Assembly (NCBI GenBank): GCA_004551865.1
Contig: SFPR01000001.1
Location: 1-64,000, forward strand
Source: Bacteroidales bacterium
GTDB taxonomy: Bacteria; Bacteroidota; Bacteroidia; Bacteroidales; P3
DNA length: 64,000 bases
Reading direction: 5' to 3'
Each line of letters begins with the position of its first letter. The stretch's first letter is position 1. Under the pieces are notes generated by a model. It was given only the letters and a program-made list of their open reading frames with translations, was not told the DNA's origin and made no database searches. A program made the translations under genes and the position numbers. Shown here in pieces: positions 8,044-15,888 of this stretch.

Positions 8044-8085
8044 CGGGTGTTTGGAGAGTTCTGTGTCTCCGGACACCCGTTTTTC
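8044..8085 (+). terminator. Rho-independent terminator
   Basis: CGGGTGTTTGGAGA pairs with TCTCCGGACACCCG (two G-U pairs) and is followed by TTTTT. Confidence 0.85.
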
Positions 8086-8158
8086 GGTTTTGGGATAGTG
8101 AGAATATGTCAAAAAAGCGACAAAAAACTGCAAGAATGGGTATCTTGTGCCTTAGAAG

Positions 8159-8190
8159 TTTGGTTAGTTACGAAATAATTAGTAATTTTG
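8159..8190 (+). promoter_or_regulatory. Promoter of iorAB
   Basis: TTTG (8159-8162), a 20-bp spacer, TAATTTTG (8183-8190). iorA starts 63 bp further on. Confidence 0.65.
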
Positions 8191-8253
8191 TAGTCCGTAA
8201 GGACGTTTGAAGAACGTAAAAATGAAGTATAAACATCAAAAACGATAGAAATA

Positions 8254-9757
8254 ATGGATAAATTGCTTTTACTGGGTGACGAAGCCATAGCACAAGCTGC
8301 AATAGATGCAGGTTTGTCAGGCGTTTTCGCCTATCCGGGAACCCCTTCAACCGAGATTACGGAGTATATTCAAGACTCCAAACAAGCAAAAGAATTGGGA
8401 ATAAGAAGTAACTGGGCTGCCAATGAAAAAACTGCAATGGAAGCAGCGTTGGGAATGAGTTATGCAGGAAAGCGTGCAATGTTTTGTTGCAAGCATGTGG
8501 GAATAAATGTTGCGGCAGACCCATTTATGAACTCTGCAATAACGGGAGCAAATGGCGGATTGATATATGTGGCTGCCGATGACCCTTCGATGCACTCTTC
8601 TCAAGACGAACAAGATTCAAGATTTTACGGAGACTTTGCTCTAATCCCCGTGTTGGAACCTTCAAACCAACAAGAGGCATACGAATGTTACCAAACAAAA
8701 TTCTCTTCGCTTGCCCGAAAAGAAAAATCAGTTCATCTTGTTGCCCGTAAATGCAAAGGTACAATACAAAGACTTGATTTCAAAGCAAGATTTGTTTGTT
8801 GAGCAGAGCCAAACTTCTGGATTTAACAAATATATAGACGGAAAAGACAAGTCGATGGGTATTGTTGCCTGCGGAATTGCATACAACTACCTTATGGAGA
8901 ACTATCGCAACAGCGAATGTCCTTATCCTATATTGAAGATTTCTCAATATCCTATGCCGCAAGAGCTTCTCAATCGCTTGTATGAGGAATGTGGTACAAT
9001 TTTGGTGCTTGAAGAAGGTCAGCCGTTGTACGAAAGACTTATCAAAGGCTTGCTGAACAAGGGCAAAACGATTAGAGGTCGCTTAGATGGTGCGTTGCCG
9101 AGAACGGGAGAGCTAAATCCAAATCTTGTGGGCAAGGCTTTGGGATTGAATGTCAAGGAGGGCTTCCCTATTCCTTCGTTGGTTGCTCCTCGTCCTCCAA
9201 AGTTGTGCGACGGATGTCCTCACTTCGATTCATACACTGCTTTGAACGAAGCGATGAAAGAGCATGGAGAATATAAGGTGTTTGCCGACATAGGTTGCTA
9301 TACCCTTGGTGCGTTGCCTCCTTTGAAAGCTATCTATACCACAGTCGATATGGGAGCTTCGATAACCATGGCAAAAGGTGCTGCAGAGGCTGAGTTGAGA
9401 CCTACTGTTGCCGTTATAGGAGACTCAACCTTCACCCACTCGGGTATGACAGGCTTGTTGGATTGCTGTGTAGATAATGTTCCGGTAACAATCATGATTT
9501 TGGACAACGGAATAACAGGTATGACAGGTTCGCAAAAGTCATCTGCAACAGGCAGAATTGAAAGCATCTGTCAGGGTATAGGAGTTGCACCCGAACATAT
9601 AAGAGTTATCAACCCTCTTCCAAGCAAGCTCGAAGAGAATGTGAGAGTTATCAAAGAGGAATTGGAATATCAAGGAGTTTCTGTCATAATTCCGAGAAGA
9701 GAGTGCATCGTTTGGGCAAACAAGAAACGTAAAATGGCAAAGAAACAAGCAAAGTAA
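8254..9757 (+). pseudogene. iorA: Indolepyruvate:ferredoxin oxidoreductase alpha subunit, frame broken by a deletion
   Basis: IorA is the thiamine-diphosphate subunit that oxidises aryl-pyruvates (or makes them reductively) with ferredoxin. Codons from 8254 encode a good N-terminal domain (LLLGDEAIAQAAIDAGLSG, YPGTPSTEITEYI, ADDPSMHSSQDEQDSRFYG) up to EPSNQQEAYECYQTKF. From about 8702 homology continues in another frame (LPEKKNQFILLPVNAKVQ) to the end at 9757, including the central CDGCPHFDSY and the TPP-binding VIGDSTFTHSGM...DNGITGMTG. Between the two parts the usual segment (ELSEK..PV.LR.TTRLSHSR) of roughly 35-40 residues is missing and the total length is 3n+1. As written, the 182-aa product is out of frame beyond the junction. 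A separate start inside the second frame (TTG at 8711) could yield only the C-terminal part. Confidence 0.85.
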
Positions 9758-9781
9758 AACCAAACAAAGGAGATTATAAAG

Positions 9782-10363
9782 ATGAAAATAGACATAATAT
9801 TGTGCGGAGTAGGCGGTATGGGAGCATTGAGTTCGGCAGCAATCATATCGAAAGCAGCACTTGAAATGGGAATGTACATGAAGCAAGCCGAAACTCACGG
9901 AATGAGCCAAAGAGGAGGAGATGTGCAATCACACCTTCGCCTTTCGGACCAACCTATTGCCTCAGACCTTATTCCCGAAGGAGAATGCGACATCATTCTT
10001 TCGGTAGAACCAATGGAAGCATTGCGTTATCTTCCGTTCCTCAACCGCGAAACAGGCTGGGTAATCACCAATCAAAACCCATTTGTCAATATTCCGAACT
10101 ATCCTGAACACGAAGCAGTGTTGGCAGAGGTGAGAAAGGTGAAGAACCACATCTTGTTTGATGCCGACAAGATTGCAAAAGAAGTGAACAATCCTAAGGG
10201 AACTAACATGGTTGTTCTCGGAGCAGCTTCAAAATATTTGGGAATAGACATCGAAAAGTTGGAAGCAGCCGTGAGAAGCAACTTTGCAAGAAAAGGCGAT
10301 GCGGTGATAGATGCAAACATAGCAGCATTGAGAGCCGGAAGAGCCGTTGCAGACCAAATATAA
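9782..10363 (+). CDS. iorB: Indolepyruvate:ferredoxin oxidoreductase beta subunit
   Basis: This 193-aa protein is the gamma-type pyruvate:ferredoxin-oxidoreductase domain subunit. It shows the N-terminal GVGGMGALSSAAIISKAAL motif and QRGGDVQSHLRLS, which contacts cofactor and partner in this family. With IorA it forms the cytoplasmic enzyme for aromatic 2-oxo acid metabolism. It follows iorA by 24 bp in the same operon. It is intact, so the damage in this operon is limited to iorA. Confidence 0.92.
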   Translation: MKIDIILCGVGGMGALSSAAIISKAALEMGMYMKQAETHGMSQRGGDVQSHLRLSDQPIASDLIPEGECDIILSVEPMEALRYLPFLNRETGWVITNQNPFVNIPNYPEHEAVLAEVRKVKNHILFDADKIAKEVNNPKGTNMVVLGAASKYLGIDIEKLEAAVRSNFARKGDAVIDANIAALRAGRAVADQI

Positions 10364-10382
10364 GACACTTTGAATTAAACAG

Positions 10383-10414
10383 AAAGCACCGAAATGTAAT
10401 AGTTTCGGTGCTTT
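10383..10414. terminator. Terminator between iorB and folK
   Basis: AAAGCACCGAAA and TTTCGGTGCTTT pair perfectly around an 8-nt loop, followed by TATTGTTTTG. Confidence 0.8.
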
Positions 10415-10448
10415 ATTGTTTTGTGTAGGCAGATATACAATATATAAT

Positions 10449-10892
10449 ATGGAAATCATACTCGGATTTGGCAGCAACATTGGCAACAAACAAGCAACAA
10501 TAGAGCAGGCGTACGATATGCTTGCAAAAACTCTCGGAAAGATGAAGGCTTGTTCCTCTTTTATCGAAACAGAGCCTTGGGGATTTGAGAGCAAAGACAA
10601 GTTTATCAACTCGGTTGCAGTGTTTGAAACACTCCTTTCGCCTTTGGAAGCACTGAAAGTGTGCAACGAAACAGAATATGCCCTTGGCAGAAGACGCAAC
10701 AACGAAGTCGGCTATTCTTCTCGCACGATAGACATCGACATTTTGTTTTGTGAAGACAGGATAATCTCCACCGAACAGCTGCAAGTACCACATCCTTTGA
10801 TAGACAAACGCAACTTTGTCCTCATACCCCTCAAAGAAATCGTTCCCGACTTCGTTCACCCACTTTTGAATAAGAAAATAAAAGACATATAA
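10449..10892 (+). CDS. folK: 6-hydroxymethyl-7,8-dihydropterin pyrophosphokinase
   Basis: The 147-aa enzyme catalyses pyrophosphate transfer from ATP to 6-hydroxymethyl-dihydropterin in folate synthesis. Diagnostic motifs are GFGSNIGNK at the N-terminus, ETEPWGF, ALGRRRNNEVGYSSRTIDIDIL (HPPK signature with catalytic Arg/Asp residues) and VPHPLIDKRNFVLIPL. The start at 10449 fits the family N-terminus (MEIILGFGSN). It is single-gene between two terminator-like regions. Confidence 0.95.
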   Translation: MEIILGFGSNIGNKQATIEQAYDMLAKTLGKMKACSSFIETEPWGFESKDKFINSVAVFETLLSPLEALKVCNETEYALGRRRNNEVGYSSRTIDIDILFCEDRIISTEQLQVPHPLIDKRNFVLIPLKEIVPDFVHPLLNKKIKDI

Positions 10893-10911
10893 TCGCAAAA
10901 GAAACTGCGGT

Positions 10912-11093
10912 TTTGGTATTACCAAAAATTTTTCCTTGTTGGTAATAGTATTACCACGCCCATGGTAATACCATTACCAAGCTGTGGTAATCCGATTACT
11001 TCCCATGGTAATACCATTACCACGCCATGGTAATCCGATTATCTTCCCATGGTAATACCATTACCACGCCGTGGTAATCCGATTATCACAGAT
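10912..11093. repeat. GGTAAT palindrome array, ~22-bp period
   Basis: GGTAAT (or GGTATT) cores begin at 10915, 10941, 10964, 10986, 11007, 11029, 11051 and 11073; spacing after the first is 21-23 bp. Two unit types alternate, GGTAATACCATTACCACGCC and GGTAATCCGATTAyCTTCCC, giving a higher-order period of about 44 bp. CCATGG links some units. The array is non-coding, with no leader or cas genes. Confidence 0.9.
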
Positions 11094-11180
11094 TGGAGTG
11101 CATTTTAAGTCCTGTTTATAGTTTTCAAACGTGGAAAAAGTTTCCGCAAAAGAGCGACAATACAAGAAGAACACAAGATA

Positions 11181-11278
11181 TTCCGAAATGATGTAGGCGA
11201 ATGTGGATTTCGGAAGGGGTTTTTCAGATAATTTGAATTGATTAAATGAGAAAAATTTGCTCTTTGAGCAAATTTTTC
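11181..11278. other. Two strong stem-loops in an untranslated region
   Basis: TTCCGAAAT (11181-11189) pairs with ATTTCGGAA (11207-11215). GAAAAATTTGCTC (11250-11262) pairs with GAGCAAATTTTTC (11266-11278) around a 3-nt loop. Both could end transcription leaving folK or the repeat array. I see no gene between 11094 and 11435. Confidence 0.55.
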
Positions 11279-11435
11279 ATCGCTTTTCATTGCGAAATAT
11301 CGAAGAATGCAGCACAGATTTTTGTGGTATTGCAAAAGCATTTTGCTGCCCTGCAATCAAAAAAGTATCGAAAAAACAGAGCTTGTCGGTTGTGTTGTTG
11401 TACAATCTTGGCGAATATAAGTGCTTGAAAGACAA

Positions 11436-11466
11436 AAGAAAAAGGGGCAAGCAAGCTCACCCCTTT
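11436..11466 (-). terminator. Terminator of tRNA-Leu
   Basis: On the minus strand AAAGGGG pairs with CCCCTTT, followed by TTCTTTTG. It lies 7 nt past the 3' end of the tRNA. Confidence 0.75.
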
Positions 11467-11473
11467 CATTTTG

Positions 11474-11557
11474 TACATCTGGCCGGAATCGAACCGGCAC
11501 GGGTTTTACCCCACTAGATTTTGAGTCTAGCGCGTCTACCTATTCCGCCACAGATGC
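11474..11557 (-). tRNA. tRNA-Leu (anticodon CAA)
   Basis: This 84-nt class II tRNA has acceptor GCATCTG with CAGATGT (G-U closing pair), anticodon stem CTAGA/TCTAG with loop CTCAAAA (CAA), a long variable arm (TGGGGTAAAACCCG) and a T arm GCCGGTTCGATTCCGGC. CCA is not encoded. Confidence 0.93.
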
Positions 11558-11619
11558 CCCTCATTTGCGATTGCAAAGGTACGACATTTTTTGAAACCTG
11601 CAAATATTTTCGCTTTTTT

Positions 11620-11650
11620 TTTTCGATTTGAGAAATTGTCCGTAACTTTG
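11620..11650 (+). promoter_or_regulatory. Promoter of prs (weak upstream element)
   Basis: TAACTTTG at 11643-11650 matches the TAnnTTTG element 38 bp before prs. The upstream TTTG is replaced by a T-rich stretch at the expected spacing. Confidence 0.5.
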
Positions 11651-11687
11651 CAGCCTCAAAATCAGTCATTCTTTATAAGAGAAAATT

Positions 11688-12674
11688 ATGTCAGATACTA
11701 AACAAAAGGATACAACGGCACTATTTACAGGAAGGGCAACGCACTATCTTGCAAATAAAATATCGGATGTATATCAGAAACCACTGGGTAAGTCAATCGT
11801 TTTGCAATATGCAGACGGAGAGTTTCAACCATCTTACGAGCAGAATTTGAGAGGTTGCGATGTGTTCATCATTCAATCGACTTTTGCTCCTTCGGACAAC
11901 CTTATGGAGTTGTTGATGCTTGCCGATGCAGCCAAAAGAGCTTCTGCAAAGAGAATTATTGCAGTCATTCCTTACTTTGGTTTTGCTCGTCAGGACCGAA
12001 AAGACAAGCCGAGAGTTCCGATTGCAGCCAAATTGGTTGCCGATTTGTTGCAAACAGCAGGCGTAAGCCGAGTAATCACCATGGATTTGCACGCAGACCA
12101 AATTCAGGGATTCTTCAATATTCCGGTCGATCACTTGTTGGCATCTTCCATATTCATACCTTATTTGAGAGGGCAAGAAGTTGCAACAGAAGACCTCTTG
12201 TTTGCCTCACCCGATGTTGGAGGAACAAAGAGAGCAAGTCAATATGCAAAAACCTTGGGAACAGGTTTTGTGATGTGCTACAAGCAGAGAAACAAACCGA
12301 ATGAGGTAGGTACGATGCAGTTGATTGGAGATGTGAAGGACAAACACGTCATTTTGGTCGATGACATTGTCGATACGGGAAACACTCTTTGCAAGGCAGC
12401 AGAGCTTATCAAGTCTTGCGGAGCTGCAAGCGTAAGGGCAATGATAACTCACCCCGTGTTGAGCGGAGAGGCTATGGAAAAGATAGAATCGTCCTGCATG
12501 GAAGAATTGATAGTTACCGATACCATTCCTTTGAGAAGAGAAAGTCCGAAAATTAAGGTTCTTTCCACCGCTTCCATATTTGCAGAAGCAATCAGAAGAG
12601 TTGAGAACTATGAATCGATAGCCGATTTCTATGAAATAGCAGTTAAACAAAAAGGTGTTGTAGAGAGATTTTAG
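11688..12674 (+). CDS. prs: Ribose-phosphate pyrophosphokinase
   Basis: This cytosolic enzyme makes PRPP from ribose 5-phosphate and ATP for nucleotide, His and Trp synthesis. The 328-aa protein shows the ATP-binding flexible loop region YFGFARQDRKDKPRVPI, the metal-binding TMDLHADQIQGFF, and the PRPP loop VILVDDIVDTGNT. It is slightly longer than the usual 310-315 aa because of a short N-terminal extension before ALFTGRATH. The ATG at 11688 directly follows the leader and no better start is seen. rplY/ctc follows 46 bp later and is likely co-transcribed, as is common in bacteria. Confidence 0.95.
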   Translation: MSDTKQKDTTALFTGRATHYLANKISDVYQKPLGKSIVLQYADGEFQPSYEQNLRGCDVFIIQSTFAPSDNLMELLMLADAAKRASAKRIIAVIPYFGFARQDRKDKPRVPIAAKLVADLLQTAGVSRVITMDLHADQIQGFFNIPVDHLLASSIFIPYLRGQEVATEDLLFASPDVGGTKRASQYAKTLGTGFVMCYKQRNKPNEVGTMQLIGDVKDKHVILVDDIVDTGNTLCKAAELIKSCGAASVRAMITHPVLSGEAMEKIESSCMEELIVTDTIPLRRESPKIKVLSTASIFAEAIRRVENYESIADFYEIAVKQKGVVERF

Positions 12675-12720
12675 CAACGCCCTATCATTATTTAATAACA
12701 ACAAAAAAAACAAATTAACA

Positions 12721-13278
12721 ATGTACACAGTATCTATGAGCGGTTCTCCAAGAGAGAACGTAGGGAAGAAAGATGCAAAAGTATTACGCAAACAAGGATT
12801 GGTTCCTTGTGTTGTCTATGGAGGCAGCGGAGAACAAGTAAGATTTACCGTAGAACAAAAGGCTTTCAAACCTTTGTTGTTCACTCCCGACACACACTAT
12901 GTTGAGTTGGAAATCAAAGGCGAGAAGTTCCGTGCAATTCTTCAAGACATACAATACCACCCTGTTACAGATGAGGTTTTGCATGCAGACTTTTTGAGAA
13001 TATTTGACGACAAACCGGTTTCGGTTGCAATTCCTGTAAAAACGGTAGGCACAGCTCCCGGAGTATTGCAGGGAGGTAAGTTGATGACCAAGATAAGAAA
13101 ATTGAAAGTAAAAGGCTTGCCTGATGCAATTCCTCAGTATGCAGAGGTATCAATCGACGGTTTGGGAATAGGACAAGGCGTAAAGGTTGAACAAGTAAGC
13201 ATAGACAACGTAGAATTGTTGGATGTGAAGTCAAGCGTTATCGTTTGGGTAAAACCAACTCGTGCTTCAGGAAAGTAA
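12721..13278 (+). CDS. rplY: 50S ribosomal protein L25 / general stress protein Ctc
   Basis: The 185-aa CTC-type L25 binds 5S rRNA on the large ribosomal subunit. The N-terminal L25 domain has the signature GKKDAKVLRKQGLVPCVVYGG and the ILQDIQYHPVTDEVLHADF segment. The C-terminal beta domain (TL5 type) follows from about residue 95 to VIVWVKPTRASGK. The prs-ctc-pth order is a classic bacterial arrangement and supports the call. A strong terminator follows 24 bp after the stop. Confidence 0.95.
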   Translation: MYTVSMSGSPRENVGKKDAKVLRKQGLVPCVVYGGSGEQVRFTVEQKAFKPLLFTPDTHYVELEIKGEKFRAILQDIQYHPVTDEVLHADFLRIFDDKPVSVAIPVKTVGTAPGVLQGGKLMTKIRKLKVKGLPDAIPQYAEVSIDGLGIGQGVKVEQVSIDNVELLDVKSSVIVWVKPTRASGK

Positions 13279-13301
13279 TGTTTGAACATAATTATTGTGA
13301 T

Positions 13302-13338
13302 GAGGCTGCATGGATTATTCTTGCAGCCTCAATTTTTT
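13302..13338 (+). terminator. Terminator after rplY
   Basis: GAGGCTGCA (13302-13310) pairs with TGCAGCCTC (13322-13330), then AATTTTTT. It lies only a few bp before the pth start, so pth may be expressed by read-through. Confidence 0.8.
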
Positions 13339-13343
13339 GAGAT

Positions 13344-13928
13344 ATGAAGTATTTGATAGTAGGACTTGGCAATCCGGGCGAAGAATATGAGCAAACACGC
13401 CACAACATAGGCTATATGGCATTGGACAGGTTCGTAAAAACAATCAACGAAGAAAATCCGGCAAACTCATGCAGCTTCTCAATCGACCGTCATGCATACG
13501 TTGCACAAACAAAAGTAAAAGGCAGGTCGTTGGTGTTGGTCAAGCCCACAACCTTTATGAACCTAAGCGGCAAGGCTGTGAAGTATTGGTTGGACAAGGA
13601 GAAAATCCCTGTCGAGAATATGTTGATTATTGTCGATGATTTGGCATTGGACTTGGGAGCGATACGCCTGAGAATGGGAGGAAGCGACGGAGGACACAAC
13701 GGATTGAAAGACATAATCGCCTCACTCGGTCATAACAAGTTCAACCGCCTGCGTTTCGGAATAGGAAACAACTTTGCACGGGGCAGACAGATAGATTTTG
13801 TTCTCGGCAAGATTGAAGGTGAAGATTGGAATGTTGTAGATGAAAAACTAAATACCTGCTGCGATATAATCAAATCCTTTGTTACAATCGGCATGGACCG
13901 AACAATGAACCTTTTTAACCGAAAGTAG
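13344..13928 (+). CDS. pth: Peptidyl-tRNA hydrolase
   Basis: The 194-aa enzyme cleaves peptidyl-tRNAs released from stalled ribosomes. Family motifs are GLGNPGEEYEQTRHNIGYMALD with the catalytic His, KPTTFMNLSGKAV, and VDDLALDLGAIRLRMGGSDGGHNGLKDI. The C-terminus NRLRFGIGN is also present. The start at 13344 gives the canonical MKYLIVGLGNPG. It converges with a glycosyltransferase gene; only 25 bp separate the two stops. Confidence 0.96.
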   Translation: MKYLIVGLGNPGEEYEQTRHNIGYMALDRFVKTINEENPANSCSFSIDRHAYVAQTKVKGRSLVLVKPTTFMNLSGKAVKYWLDKEKIPVENMLIIVDDLALDLGAIRLRMGGSDGGHNGLKDIIASLGHNKFNRLRFGIGNNFARGRQIDFVLGKIEGEDWNVVDEKLNTCCDIIKSFVTIGMDRTMNLFNRK

Positions 13929-13953
13929 ATCGGCTTTTTCAAAATAGTGGTTT

Positions 13954-14727
13954 TCAGAAAGTTGATTTGTCTGATTTGTTCAGTTCTCTGAGCTTTGCAT
14001 ACTTCCAAAAAGTATAAATTGCAGAGAGTGTGCATATCTGGAAGCCTGCATAGCCGTCTGCAATGCCTGCCTTAAAGAAATAATCTCTCACAAATTTCCA
14101 TGCAGGTCGAAGCAAAATTTTTGCAAATGAGGCTTTTCTGCCTTTTTTGTGAGCCTCTTGTGCAGAGAGAGAGGAGTATTTGTCTATTCTTGCGATGTGA
14201 TCCGAAATGTTTTTGTACGAATAGTGAAGCAGGTCGCCTTTCAAGCGGGTTATTTTCGCATTTTCAGGTATCGACAGGGTCTCATGCACAAACTCTCCCT
14301 GCCATTTTACGGTTTTTCGGTTAAAAACTCTGATTTTTCTGTCGGGATACCAACCGCAATGCTTTATCCAATGTCCGCAATAGTTTGTAAGACGAGATAA
14401 CTCGTAAGTTTGCAGAGGGTTATCGTCTTTTGCTTTCAGTTGTTTTATGCTTTCGGCAAGCTCTTCTGAGATAACTTCGTCAGCATCTACCGAGAGGATT
14501 GTGTCATATTTTGCAAGAGAGTTTGCATAGTTCTTCTGCTCGGTGTAACCAAGCCACTTTTGCGAGAAAACTCTCACCTTGTCAAAACTCGATGCTATCT
14601 TGCAAGTGTCGTCTTGCGAAAGGGAATCCACAACCACAATGTCGTCTGCAACGCTCTGCAAAGCATTCAGACAGCGTGCAATATTATCCTGCTCGTTGCA
14701 GGTTATGATGACGGCAGAAAGCAACAC
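13954..14727 (-). CDS. Family 2 glycosyltransferase (WaaE/KdtX-like)
   Basis: The 257-aa enzyme has a GT-A fold. It shows N-terminal LSAVIITCNEQDNIARCL, the nucleotide-binding DDIVVVDSLSQDDT and the metal-binding LSVDADE. A C-terminal part with WYPDRKIRVFNRKTVKWQGE..HE resembles LPS-core glucosyltransferases of the WaaE/KdtX type. It likely adds a sugar to lipid A-core or another envelope glycan at the cytoplasmic face of the membrane; donor and acceptor cannot be told. It is the last gene of a minus-strand group rnfA, nucleotidyltransferase-like gene, GT, with 5 bp to the gene upstream. Confidence 0.88.
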   Translation of the reverse strand: MLLSAVIITCNEQDNIARCLNALQSVADDIVVVDSLSQDDTCKIASSFDKVRVFSQKWLGYTEQKNYANSLAKYDTILSVDADEVISEELAESIKQLKAKDDNPLQTYELSRLTNYCGHWIKHCGWYPDRKIRVFNRKTVKWQGEFVHETLSIPENAKITRLKGDLLHYSYKNISDHIARIDKYSSLSAQEAHKKGRKASFAKILLRPAWKFVRDYFFKAGIADGYAGFQICTLSAIYTFWKYAKLRELNKSDKSTF

Positions 14728-14732
14728 GACTA

Positions 14733-15095
14733 TTATCGTACTTGTTCTACATCTTTGAAAACGAACTCTTTGACCGATGGAAGCAAACTATTTACATCTA
14801 TTATGTTGATTGCTTGTTTCTTTATCGTCTTGTCGAGTTCCATTCCTATCTTTTCGGCATATCCGTCGGCTGCTTTGGCAGAAAATTCAACGTACAGGGT
14901 AACATTTTTCGGGCGTCTTTCGACGGCAGACACAAAGTCCTTGTGTGCCCATACCGATTTGATGTCATAATTTTCAAGAGCCGACAGAATTTCCGCAAGC
15001 AATTTTCGTCTGCTTCGCCTTGCCCACCAGCCGGGTTTTCTTTCTTTGGTTTTCAACCCTTTGGAGAGTTGTTTGTTAGCTTGTTTGTCTATCAT
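14733..15095 (-). CDS. Degenerate nucleotidyltransferase-fold protein (MNT-like)
   Basis: The 120-aa protein starts with a basic stretch (KERKPGWWARRSRRK). The rest lines up with minimal nucleotidyltransferase proteins: an N-terminal helix LLAEILSALENYDIKSVWA, then a beta strand LYVEF, and a C-terminal KIGMELDKTIKKQ..NIIDVNSLLPSVKEFVF. In active members the catalytic loop reads GS...G...SDxD. Here the aligned segment is AHKDFVSAVERRPKNVTLYV, so the Gly-Ser and both metal-binding Asp residues appear to be replaced. It is probably catalytically dead. The assignment rests on pattern alignment by eye. It is 5 bp from the glycosyltransferase gene and 27 bp from rnfA. Confidence 0.6.
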   Translation of the reverse strand: MIDKQANKQLSKGLKTKERKPGWWARRSRRKLLAEILSALENYDIKSVWAHKDFVSAVERRPKNVTLYVEFSAKAADGYAEKIGMELDKTIKKQAINIIDVNSLLPSVKEFVFKDVEQVR

Positions 15096-15122
15096 CAGAT
15101 GAGAAACGCTTCTGTTAAATCC

Positions 15123-15701
15123 TTATAATTTCACAAGTCCTGCAAAACCCATGAATGCCATTGCAAGAATGCCTGCGGTAATCAAAGCAATCGGAATGCC
15201 TTTCACTCCCTTTGGAACTTCCACAAGTTCGAGATGCTCTCTCAAACCTGCAAATATGACCATTGCGAGGGTGAAACCCAACGATATACCGATAGCGTAG
15301 GTAATTCCTTCCAACAAATTGTAGCCCTTTTGTACGACTAAAATAGATATACCCAAAACTGCACAGTTTGTTGTTATAAGCGGCAAGAACACTCCCAAAG
15401 CCTGGTAAAGCGAAGGACTGATCTTTTTCAAAATAATCTCAACCATTTGCACCAAGGCGGCAATCACGAGAATGAACACGATGGTTTGCAAAAATTCTAT
15501 GCCAAACGGCACTAGCACAAACTTTTGTAACAAAAATGTAACGATTGTAGAGAGTGTCATCACAAAGACAACTGCCGCTCCCATGCCTGCCGCGGTGCTG
15601 ACCTTGGTCGAAACACCCAAGAAAGGGCAAATTCCCAAAAACTGGGATAAGATAACATTATTCACAAATACAGCGAAAATGATAATAGTAATGTATTCCA
15701 T
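15123..15701 (-). CDS. rnfA: Electron transport complex subunit RnfA
   Basis: The 192-aa integral membrane protein has six predicted transmembrane helices. It shows the RnfA hallmarks NNVILSQFLGICPFLGVS and PLITTNCAVLGISILVVQ with the conserved cysteines. RnfA and RnfE form the membrane core of the Rnf complex, which couples ferredoxin:NAD+ electron flow to Na+ or H+ transport. NqrE is a close homologue; the length and motifs fit RnfA better but do not exclude it. None of rnfB, C, D, G or E is in the window, and the upstream gene is on the other strand, so rnfA starts its own transcript here. Confidence 0.85.
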   Translation of the reverse strand: MEYITIIIFAVFVNNVILSQFLGICPFLGVSTKVSTAAGMGAAVVFVMTLSTIVTFLLQKFVLVPFGIEFLQTIVFILVIAALVQMVEIILKKISPSLYQALGVFLPLITTNCAVLGISILVVQKGYNLLEGITYAIGISLGFTLAMVIFAGLREHLELVEVPKGVKGIPIALITAGILAMAFMGFAGLVKL

Positions 15702-15828
15702 ATCTGTTGAACATTATTTTTATTCTGCAAAGCTAAGACTTTTTTTTCAAATCCCGATAAGAAAAAAAGATTTTTTTTGCTTCTGTGGTCTTCCTTTATG
15801 TGTTTGTCTTTGAAAAACACCGACTTGT

Positions 15829-15862
15829 GTTGCAGAAAAATGATTTTTGTTTTGTAATTTTG
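15829..15862 (+). promoter_or_regulatory. Promoter of the alpha/beta hydrolase gene
   Basis: TAATTTTG at 15855-15862, with GTTG about 22 bp upstream. This places the start of transcription downstream of the in-frame ATG at 15847 and supports the start at 15889. Confidence 0.5.
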
Positions 15863-15888
15863 CCAAGCGTAACACCAAAATCGAACAA

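Noticed and set aside
8254..9757. Two separate genes (182 aa and 348 aa) instead of a broken iorA
   Set aside because: Both parts match consecutive halves of one protein family, and a conserved internal block is missing at the junction. The second frame's only start is a TTG inside homologous sequence.
11257..11517. 86-aa plus-strand ORF running into tRNA-Leu
   Set aside because: It reads through the antisense of the tRNA; the HLAGIEPARV stretch is a typical tRNA shadow.
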